Assembly (NCBI RefSeq): GCF_910592395.1
Contig: NC_088309.1
Span: forward strand, 4,344,501-4,404,500
Source of the DNA: Lineus longissimus
Lineage: Eukaryota; Nemertea; Pilidiophora; Heteronemertea; Lineidae
Reading direction: 5' to 3'
Length of the DNA: 60,000 nucleotides
The position numbers and the translations under genes were made by a program. Position 1 is the stretch's first letter; each line of letters starts with the position of its first letter. Below the pieces are notes generated by a model. It was not told the DNA's origin, made no database searches, and was given only the letters and a program-made list of their open reading frames with translations. Below, one piece after another: positions 34,001-46,000 of the stretch.

Positions 34001-37000
34001 TACCTAACCAACGGTACCGCCCGTTATGAATCGATTGCCAATCATCTATCATTTACTTTATCATTTTTTTCACGTACACATAGTGTTCAAAAATGCTTCT
34101 TTTCTTCTCTAGAGGTCACAGTAGGGAATGACATCGTGGCTGGCCAGTTTTCATCTCATGGATACAGTGCCACTGTTTTAAACTCGATATCGGTTCCATT
34201 TGATGGTTATGTGTGTGGTTTCTCTGCGTGGTTTTACGACGTGGGTCCAATAAGGTTCCAGGTCTGGAGAGACTCGGAAAAAGGTGTGAAAACTTTCCAA
34301 CTAATCGGAGAAAAGGATTATACACCGACAGCAACCAATACTTCAGCATCGGTAAGTGTCCATGAAAAGTGAATAGAGTTGATAAGTAGAATCTGTTTGT
34401 GTAGGTTCCTATTAAGAAAATTACCCTGCGCTTCCCGAAGAATTTTATTGGCAGCGTTAGAGGAGATTTTTACTGTTCAAGAAACGAGATCCTATCAATA
34501 TTTTACTCTTTACCCCGTGAATTGTCTTTCTGATTTAATTCTAGGTCCCAATGACAGATTGGATGAACCCAATCAGGGTCAAGGCAGGCGACCATATTGG
34601 ATTCGCTAACTTGGACAAAAACCTCTCAAGTGTGGCTGCAACGATTGATTTCCAACAGGCGCTTTATTTCTCCTTGTTCGACTCCTTCCCAAACGTGACG
34701 GAGCACGTAAGGGTGGCGACAGTGACGGTAACCTATGTTTACGCCCTGTCAGTCGATGTGAAGTCCCATCCATCATTATGTAAGTGTTGTAGCTGTCGTT
34801 AATAAAGTGGTGATACCGCCTATGCCGCGGTCTCGTCCTCCTTCTCCATATCTTCCCCTTCTTTTTGTTCATTTTGGAATTTTTCTCTTGTTGCTGTTAT
34901 GGTGATCTTCCCTGTTTGGTTTCTAACAAACCTTTGATGTCAATAGTTTGTTTAGTTTCACTTGGTATTTACACTGGACTGATTGATTTTGACTAAGACA
35001 TCACACACCTCCTCTTTTTCATTCCAGGCTCAGGATTTACGTTAAACTGTACGTATGGTAAGTCACACTTATACTCACATCTTTTGCTTTACGATGTAAA
35101 TAGAATACCGATAGAAGCAGCAGCTAATCCATTGAATCCATTTTGTCCTGATCATACGTATTTGTGATCTTGGCCTCGGTTTACCTTCTGGCCTGGTTCT
35201 CTGCGAAAATGGTTCTATCATACTGCCCACTAGTCAAGTGCGGTATCAAAACAGATTGCAATACCTTATTCTCACTGACATCGGACTTTTTCTAATTCTG
35301 AAGGAGAACCTGCCCCGACTCCTGAGGCTCCAACCACAGACGTGGCTGCAACTAGGACGCAGACGACAGACCAACAAACAGATCCTTCTACGACAACGGG
35401 CGTCGAGTTATCGACTCCTCCGCTGACAACACGTGAGTTTTTTAAAGGTTTTTCCTATGGACTTGTTAGATACAGGTTGAGGGGTCGTATGCAACCCATT
35501 AGTATGTTTTTTTCTGATCCGACCTAAAAGGTAAACTGCCTGATACGGACAATAGCACGTGCTGGTAATTCAGCTGCCTTTTTTCTCTTTACAGCGGAAC
35601 CCTGTCCGTTCGGACCATTAAACCTTGGATATGAAAGAAGTGAGTAGCCTGAATCGATGCCACATTGGATAGTGTTGTTCTTCAACTGGGAGACAATGCG
35701 GTGATCACGGTGCCGAGAGGCATCACTAGTTCCTTTGGTTTTGTACTGTATTGGTTATATTACTCTTTCAACCTGTCATAGGTTGTAACAAAATACAGTT
35801 TACAGATTTTGGTAAACCCCGGGGGGGGGGGGGGGTAAACGCCTTGCTAGGTTTTGCGACAGTTGAAACCTCAGCTACTTCAAGAACGTAGCATTTCTGG
35901 TCTATCTCGTCAGCATAATCCATAGCGTGCCCAATATTTCAGGTTCCACTATTGGAAACGACATTATTCCTGGTGGGTATGCGAGGTATGGTCTTAGGGT
36001 CACCATCATCAACCAGAAGCCTTCCACGTTGGATGGTTACGTGTGTAGCTTTAATGCTTGGTTTCAAGGCCTCGGTCGCGTCAGGTTCCAGATATGGAGG
36101 GACGTATCAACCGTGCTGAAGCCAAAACAGTATACCCTTATTGGAGAATTGAGCTATACCCCTCTGGAGACAAATCAATCAGCAACCGTAAGTACTTGAA
36201 ACTTGCTGGATGTGTTTTAGATAGCTGTTATTGTACAGTTCTATCCTTATGTGAATACTTCCAGTTGTTTTGTCAAACAATTTCTTCTCAAACAAATGAC
36301 GGTCGAAGAGATTGCATAAGGTGAAGTTCGAATCTTTTGCCAGTGCAAAACCCACTGCAAAAAACTGCATGCATCTATTCACTACAGTCAATTTGAATGG
36401 AAATGTTTATCGTGTCTAATATGTACAAGTTGTCTAACATTCTAGGTGTTTGTCACTGACTGGACCAGAGCATTAGAGATTCGCAAGGGGGACTTCATCG
36501 GGTTCGCGCACTTGGAAGAGACCAAGCTCAGCATCACTGCCAGCATTGACGTCCAGGAAGCTCTGTATCTCTCCAACTTCAATACCTTTCCAGCGATCCA
36601 AGAAACCAAGACTATAGCTACATTTACACCAACGTATCTGTACTCATTCTCAGCTAACATAGTTACTCATCCTCAAATGTGTAAGTCAATTTTACTATCA
36701 AATACTGAACGACAAATACTGAATTCATGAGTACGCCGTTAACTGTCCAAGATGGAGTTATATTTAGAATTAAAAAGTCTACAATTTGTTACATCCTTCA
36801 AAGAAAAATTCTTTATCCTAACTTCGTAATGTTTTGATCACTGGTTTCCATCACCAAGTACATAGTTTGCTGCTGCCTGTAAGATTTATAGATCCTAATC
36901 CCAAAACCGTGCACTGTTGACCTGGAGATGTTTGAAATTAGCGGCAAGGGTAACGGAGCAATCAGAAGGTAGCGGCTATGGAGAAGGAGGAGATGAAAAC

Positions 37001-40000
37001 GTATATCGGAAATATGTCAGCATATGCTGTTTGTTTATTGGCTCATAGTGTTTCCTCAGGGTAAATAATCATTGCTAATTGGTTTATTTCTCATTTAGGC
37101 GCAAGTTTTGTCGGGAACTGTGACGTTGAAAGTAAGTGAATGCACCGAGACCGAACATAAGACTTACATGTAGATTTTAAGGGTTTCAATATTCAAAGAT
37201 ATACATTCTTCTTCTACGCCTTCTGCTGCTTTGACTAATCCTTTTATTCTTATGATTTCGGGTTGATGTCAACGGCAATGACGCATTCCTATCTTAAGTG
37301 AATTTTCCGGCTTTTCGTTGCAAACATTCAAACAGAAAATACATGTAGACCGATTCTATAATTTCGTTCTTTTGCCATAGATACAACTACAACAGCAGCG
37401 CCTCCCACAAGTACAGAAGAAGCAACACCTTCAGCAATATCATTGACTGAGGCAATGACAATCCCTGTAACAAGTGGTGTACCTACAACTCCGCAAAGTA
37501 CTGGTGCGTAATCGTTCTTTTTATGTATCTTTATCACTTTTCAAGTGTTTTTTTTGGTAAACTTGATATACTTAGTTGAAAATGTTCATCACAGATGAGT
37601 CTGCACTAGCAAGAGCGTTTACGAAGAGATAGGCAGTATAAGCACTGACGTCTATTGGTGGCATTGTAATTTTGGAGAATTAGCTAATTTCGTCTTCTTT
37701 TCAGATAATCCATGTACGTTTTCTTATTACGTCAGTGGAACAGGACAAGGTAGTCTATCGCACCATTTTTCTCAACTTACCTTCATATTATTGGGCGATC
37801 GGAAGCTTTAAGATACTTCTGGCTAATGACAAGAAGAATCGTCTCCCAAAAATGGTGTTTCGGAGGATTTCTGATGCGAAGAGAACAGTACAATCTGCCT
37901 ATAGTTACCCCTATGAACTACCTGACTGGTACATGAAGCCGGTTTGCAAAGATATGGCCGGCACGATTCTTAAAACCACTCTGCCACCAGTGATCAATAA
38001 GTTCTAACCTTTGAAACTGTCAAATAATCTCTGTTTACTGTTTAAAACTATTTCGTTGCTTCTTATGATACCTATCAAGTGTCAATATTTTCTTTTCAGA
38101 AACGACGACGGGAAACGACATCATCTCTGGTGCATACGCGCCGTACGAAAACAGGGTCACGATAATGAATTCAAAGCCTTCCGCGTTGGATGGTTACGTG
38201 TGTAGCTTTAATGCCTGGTTCCAAGGCACCGGTCGCGTCAGGTTCCAGATATGGAGGGACGTCTCAACCGTGCTGCGACCGAAGCAGTATATGCTGATGG
38301 GGGAACTGAGCTATACTCCTCAGGAGGCGAACAGAGCAGTAACTGTAAGTTAACCAGTCCTTTGCCAATTACAAAATATGCGCCGTAGGGAACTGGGCCT
38401 GCGTGTCGACTTACTTTGAGATAGTAAAGAGATTCGTCGGCGGCTGGTAGTGAAACTTTTGAGAGGTGAAATTTCTGTCGAATTTCACCTCTCGAAACTC
38501 CTCTTCCTTCATGTTAATGAACGTTAAGAATTATTTTGTGTCAACCTCTCAATTTTATTTCATTTGATTTTGCTATGTTCCTGTTTCAGGTACCAGTGAC
38601 CGACTGGAGTGCACCCCTTGAAATTGTTCAAGGCGACTTCATTGGATTTGCCAACATAGATGCCGCAAAACTCAGCATTGCTGCAAACATCGACTTACAA
38701 GAAGCTCTGTATTTATCAAATTTTGTCACTTTTCCTGTGGTTGGCGAAAACAAGACCATTGCTACAGTGACACCGACTTATCTCTATTCACTCTCGGCTA
38801 ATGTGGCTTCTCATCCAGGAATGTGTAAGTACTGGATGTGTGACCTTTGTTAGTGCACAAAGATGTAGTCTAAGAGCAACACACAGTTTTAACCCCAAAT
38901 CAAAAGTCACCAATATTTTTGCTGACAGAGCAGTACGACGTTGAATATCTCACTTGCAGGTCCCAGCTACAATGAGCAATGTCCGCGATCAACAATCGCA
39001 CCAACAACTGTAGACCCGCTGTGTCCTTATCCTATTTCAACCGGATCAGAACAAGGTGAGATACCAGCGTCTGTTAAAGAGTATTACAAAAGAGGAAATG
39101 ACAATGGTCCGATGAATGGGATATCTGTATTGAAACTATAGTGATTGTGATAAGAGGTAATGCAGTTTATAAGAATGTGAAACGGCCACACTTGCTGACT
39201 GCATATGAGAGGACACTTGTTATGATTACCGTTTTGGTTGTACAACAGTCCAGATGCAAAAGAACGACAAAGTTAAGTCTAAAATGCAAAACAATCCGCG
39301 AAAAAGATGTGCGGTAGCTACTAGTATTGCTTTTGATTTCCTTTTAGGATTTACCAATACCACTGGTAACGATATCATAACCGGTAATTTCGCGCCGTTG
39401 GGCCTCCGAGTTACGGTTCTCAATAAACGCCCATTACCGTTTGACGGATACGTGTGCAGCTTTAATGCCTGGTTCCAAGGCCTCGGTCGCGTCAGGTTCC
39501 AGGTCTGGAGGGACATATCAACCGTGCTGCAGCCAAAACAGTATATGCTGATGGGGGAGATGGAGTACACGCCGTCGACAACTGGGGTTAAAAAGGTAAG
39601 TAGTTCCTAGCGGACTTAATTATTAAATGGGCAGGAAAAGTCCAGCATCAGTGTATCTTTATCAATCCTTTGCATGTAGTTAGCAAGCAAGTTGAAATTC
39701 AAACGTGTGTACTACTTCTTAGAATACTCCTAGATTACAAATAAAAATGGAAAAGTTACTGTATACAGATAAGTGAGCCTTATACACGCACAGCCCACAT
39801 GCATTTCAATCCTTGATTGCTGCCATTTGATGATGAAATGTACAACTCTTTCTCCAGGTTTCTGTCAGAGACTGGTCTGGTGCTATCAAGGTTCGACAAG
39901 GAGATTTCATTGGCTTTGCAAACATTGAGAGCTCTTCGCTCAGCATTACGACGAATATAGGCGCCCAGGATGCATTGTACCTCTCAAACTTTGATACCTT

Positions 40001-43000
40001 CCCTGCGGTGTTTGAGAACAGGACCATAGCTACCTTCACGCCTACCTATATCTATTCTTTCTCGGCCGATGTTGCAACCCATGCCGCACTATGTAAGTCG
40101 AGTTTTGGTGAAATATCCGGGATGAATTGTCCTATACATTATCAAAGTTACGCACAACGGACACTTTTATCACCGCAACCTGCGACTATAATAGCGGAGA
40201 TGTGAGACAAAAAATCGCTGCCATCAGTGTAATTCCATGAATTGTCTTTACCTCAACTGATATGCATCTGCATCATACATAATAAAACAAAATGGTGTAA
40301 CAGGCTATTTTACTCGTTCATTCTCTCTGAGTATGGAAACAATTGAGTCATGTTTACGGTCTGATAAGGAGTTTTCTCCATTTCTCCTTCTAGGTTCAAG
40401 TTATTTGGAGGAGTGCCTCTACAAGAACTACAGTAAGTAGATTATTCACTTTTTGCCCTAGTTGCGGTATCAAGTGACTCTAATAAACAGTGTCACTAAG
40501 CACCGATGAAAATATTCGATATCTTTCAATCAATGCTTTAAAACCTTTTTTTCAAAATATCCCGTTGTGGCAAGTGTTTTTGTCAGTGGGCAACTGACTC
40601 GTTCTTCTAAACTGTGCAGCAGGTACCTCCTATTACTGACCGGTCAAAATGAAATGCTGTCATTTTCAACCTCTTCAGCTATCACGGATGCGCCCACTAC
40701 AACTGCATCAACAACAACAGATGCCCCAACCACAGCTGCCCCCACTACGGACACGCCAACTACGGACACGCCAACTACAAATGACCCAACAACAGACTCC
40801 CAGTCTACGACTGTCTCAGACAACCCAGGCGCATTAGGACCTTCTGTAAATCAGTTCACAGGAACCATACCTACAATAGATACCACGACAGCAGAGAGAG
40901 TCACTATTGGTTCAACAACAACAACGGAGCCTTTGACAACAACTGCAGCACCTACTGGTAGGCAACATCACAGTCATGTAACTTGTCATAAAAAGTGTCT
41001 TAAACTCTGAAGAATAGTACTTTGAGCAGTCAGCGCCTTACTGTCGTGCTTCAGTAGTAGAGTGAAAGTGAATTTACCGATATAAACTCACCAAGTTGAT
41101 GCCTCGGTGTGTCCTCTCGGCTCGTATCAACAAAGTTCCTTCATCTCTCTCTGCTTGTAGTCGTCACTTCACCGCAGCCAGCTTAGAGCGATACCGACAA
41201 ATATTATATATCTCGCTTGTATCACCGCTTTTGTCATGTCGGTATACTCGAAGAGAAAGGTGAGGAAAATGATAAGCCTGATATTTCCTAAGCGCTTTTC
41301 AGAACCCTCACCATGCAGTGGGGCTTTTTAACAGCCTGCACAGTTGTATAAATATGTTGGTTCCAAGCAGCTTTCTCTCTTTTTCAGTCGATCCGCTCTG
41401 CCCGTTTACTCAGTTGCCTGAAGGAACGGGAGAAAGTGAGTATCTATAGGTTTTAGGTTTTAGGGTTTTGCATTTCTTTTGCACGATCGTGTATGTGAAA
41501 AATATCCTTCAATCTGCCTTGGCTTTGTCTTCTGCTTACTGAACACGGAAGTGGTAAAAAATCTCTCATTTAAAAGTGTTTGCTGGACGAGATATCACAT
41601 TGGCGTAAAACAATGAACTGCTATTCTTTTAGATACAACAATTGGTAACGAAATCCAGTCGGGAGAATATGCAAGATACGGACTGCGAATCTCCATCCTC
41701 GCAACAAAACCGTCCACGTTAGATGGTTACGTGTGCAGCTTTAAAGCCTGGTTCCAAGGCCTTAGCCCTGTCAAGTTCCAGATCTGGAGGGACATCTCAA
41801 CTGTGTTGAGACCAAAAGTGTACAAGTTGTTGAGTCACCTCGACTACACACCAACCACAACGGGTGAAAAGACGGTAAACTGACTGGCGTGAAATTGAAG
41901 GATGTAAAGAGGGCATCCATTACACCCCTCTAAAACTCTTTTGAGAAAAAAAATCGAGCGAGTCTTTTTTGGCCCGTAACTATAGTGTATTCTTTCGATT
42001 GGCCCCGTGATTCTAAAATAAAGAAGATGGATTTAAATTGCTTTTGGCTGCGTTTGCTCTGCTAGAGCTTCAACTCTTCGAGTGCAGAATTGAGCGAATA
42101 TGACGAGCACTTGGCAAGTATTAAGAGTAATGAGGAGGACAACATTTCAAAATTAACACGTTTAAGTAAACGGAACGTAATCATTGCTTTTCAGGTGCCG
42201 GTTACAGATTGGACCAATCCGTTGGCGATTCAAGAAGGAGACCTTATAGCTTTCGCTCACTTAGATCCAGCACAACTCAGTATTACTGCAAACATTGGTT
42301 ACCAGTTGGCGTTGTATCTTTCCAATTTCGATACCGACAGTTTTCCGGCAGACAATGACACCAGAACGATAGCTACGGTGACGGTGACATATGTATACGC
42401 ACTGGCGGCTAATGTTGCAACACATCCGACATTGTGTCCCAGCTATTATGATGCATGTCTAAGACGTAAGTTACATACAGATTTAAAGATTCTAGTTCAG
42501 GCATTCATGATTGTTCAGTGACAGAACAACCTAATGTCATCCCGATCAAGGATGGTAAAGAATTCACTAGCCTCAGTATCCAGGCGCCGATTCGAACCAT
42601 ACCATCCTCATAGTGGCCCGCCTCGAACGACTTCGCCAATCTCGAATGAAACCATCTACTGCTTATATTGCTCATGGTATCGTGATGTAGATCCATCTAA
42701 CACGATTCCATCCTCTTTCGTAAAGCTCCCTCCAACACGACAACGGCTGCTCCAACAACGGCTGCTTCAACAACGGCACCTCAAACAACGGCTGCCACCT
42801 CCTCAGCAACCTCTGCAACATCCCAAGCAACCGATGGCGTGGCGGCTACAGCAACAGGAGCTCAGTTGACCACAGCAAGTGACCAGACAACTGAAGCGAC
42901 AACAATTGCGCAGTCTACAACAGTAATGGTGACTACTTCACAAATGGCGACAACAGATAACTCAAACGTAACTGGTATGTTCGCCGATTAATATACTGAT

Positions 43001-46000
43001 CATGACAAGGCATAAAACCGAAAGCACCTATCTCCCTTTTGCATGTCCATCACAAACTTCAAGTTGCGTCTCCCGAAAGTTCAAGGCGACATGGCCAGGA
43101 TACGATACTTCCTAACGAAGGATAATCGGCCAAGTTGCAATTATAGAGGAAAACAAGGGTCGATGCTAACATTAACTCTGAAATCCTTTGGATATGTCAA
43201 TTATTATCGGAAATACTAAGGCAAATCTTCTAAGAGTACCTTTTATTCTCGAATACCCATGCCCGTTCTTCTCTTTCCAGCTTGGTAAGGTGGTCAGTTA
43301 TATCCTTTTAAATAACAAAATCATTTACATGTATGCTTTGATTTTAGTTGATCCGTTATGTCCATATCCTCCTTTTGATGAAGACAGAGATTTTGGTGAG
43401 TATATGTGTATCCGTGGTTCACTACTGCGCTGCGTTTCTGCTTAATGGATGCAAAATTCGGACATTGGCCAATATCTTCTTATAATAGGCTCCAAGACAA
43501 ACAATCATGTTCTATTTGACAGTTCATGCCACCAAGCAAGTATATGTAGAAACACATATGAACAATCCTATCATTCTTTCAGATGACTCTGTTGGTAACG
43601 AAATTAAATCCGGTGAATACGGGAGGTATGGCCTTCGAGTCACTATACTTAATTCAAAACCATCGACATTAGATGGTTACGTGTGCAGCTTTAATGCCTG
43701 GTTCCAAGGCCTCGGTCGTGTCAAGTACCAGATCTGGAGGGACGTCTCAACATTGCTACAGCCTAAACAATATAAACTGATTGGAGAATTGGATTACACA
43801 CCTCTTGCAACTGGAAACACCACGGTAAATCATTTAGAACATTGTTATTGCACTTTACATGAGGTCAGTTGTTCTCGACAATAGTAAACTCTTACAAAAC
43901 AATTTTTGAGCTACCCATCACAGATATGCACCCCCTGGAAGTTTTTCAGTAAAATAAAAACCACGCCTAAAGTTTTTCGCTGAAAAACCTCTGGGGTGCA
44001 TACATGTAGTTGTATTCGCTGAAAAGCTGTTAAAGGTTTTTTCAAAATCTAAAAAAACTTGATTTTTTACAGTTTGGACATGCAAATTTGATATTGCAAC
44101 CAGGTCTCGGTTGTTCCAAACACGTTTATACTCAATCCTGACTTGCTCTATATTGGTTTCAGGTGCACGTCACAAATTGGACGAACCCGATGGCGATACG
44201 AGAAGGAGACCTAATAGCTTTTGCTCACATGGAAGAAACAAAGCTCAGTGTTACAGCAAACATAGACTACCAGTTGGCATTGTATCTTTCGAATTTTAAC
44301 ACCTTCCCTGCGGTCAATGACATCACTACCATAGCCACCGTCACAGTGTCGTATCTCTATTCGTTCTCTGCTGATATTGCAACCCATCCAGCGTTATGTA
44401 AGTAGACAAAAAACCTTACTGTATATACACGTACTTTAAACCGCCAAAGTTTTGCGCCCATTAAAAAAGTTTTTGTTTTGGTGGATTATAAAATTACATT
44501 CGTATTTTTCCAAACAAAAGTCTTGTCGCGAATTATTTTACGCAAATCGAGGTTATTAGCGGAATCCACGAAAAATAGTAATATCTAAAATAATGTTGGA
44601 TTGAATATTCAGAAACGGTCTGAGATCGGTGAGAGTAGAGTCCTTACGATCGTATCCGATCTTACAATGTATCACTTTCCTCCTTTCTCCTATGTTTCAG
44701 GTTCTGGTTACACGGATACATGCTTAACAAGTAAGTAGAATAACTGTAAATTACAAACAAATGACAAATATCGAAAATGGCAGAACGTGACAAATGTACC
44801 CGTTACGCGAGAAGGACAATCTCAACTAAGGGATTCGATTTTTATAACTGGATGGTCGTTTTATGTGATACACCTGTCGATGCCTAATTGGGTTCACGCC
44901 TTCTCTTCGTCACAGGCGATACCACCTCAACACCAGTAACCACTTCGACGGAACCATTAAGCAAGGTTCCACCACAAAAACGCCGTAAACGAAGGGTAAG
45001 CTTATGAAATTTCCTCGGCCTGCCATTCACAGCGTTAATCAGGAAGATGCATTCACTTGGAGAAAAAAAGAAAGAAAAAAGATCATCGTCAATGCCAAGA
45101 CCATGATCCTAACCATAGCTTCTGGACGTTTGCCTCATAACCCCAGGATCCTTTTTCTACGAGAAGCAAATGAGCTTTTTAAATTCTCATGAAGGTTTAA
45201 TTCACGCGTTCTGGAACAATTTGAAGTTTTGTGACTTCACATGACATGAGTCGTGTCCCTAGCCTATCTGATATGTCTGAAGACGATGTTACAGATAAAA
45301 TGATACTAATCACGAGTACTTTATTTTCAGGCTATTTCTAAGATTCAAGGTACTACTGGTGAGAAAGAAGTGACTGGCCTCAGTGAGGATATGCGGGGTT
45401 TTACAGGCCCTAGCAGGGCCCGGAATCCTCCTAGTGTTGCCGGCGTACGGGGCGTGACCGGCACAGATGGTGACAGTGGTGCTAAAGGTGAGTTAGTTTG
45501 GCATTAGACCACTTCACGTACAAGTAGCACCGAATGTCGCCTGTTACTCTGTACATGACGAAGGTTTATGGCATAGTCTATTTTACTTTTTTTAAGATAT
45601 CGATGAGTGCTCCACCAACAACGGGATGTGTCAACAACAGTGTTCCCACGCCAATGGGCAACAGACGTGTTCGTGTGAATCAGGGTTCACATTGTCCGCA
45701 AATGGACGACACTGCAATGGTGAGTGTTGTTTGTTCATTCCAAGGTTACGATGATGATTCGATACAGAACTTTCCATGCACTTTTCTTCAAGGCCCGACG
45801 ACAGCGCTCGCAGTGCCGAAAGCTCGCCTTTTCAGGGCCATAAAACTTCTGGCACCTGACAAATCGGATGTTGCGTGATCGACTATTCTAATAAGGGACT
45901 TTTTAATGATTTTCAGATAATAACGAATGCTTTGATTCACCCTGTACAGAGGATGAAGTTTGTCTCAACACCAAGGGCTCCTACCTTTGCTTTACGGGCA

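Noticed and set aside
37735-38007. 90-codon open frame between gene B exons 16 and 17
   Set aside because: It is intron sequence read through the donor of exon 16; the spliced model gives the expected module in phase.
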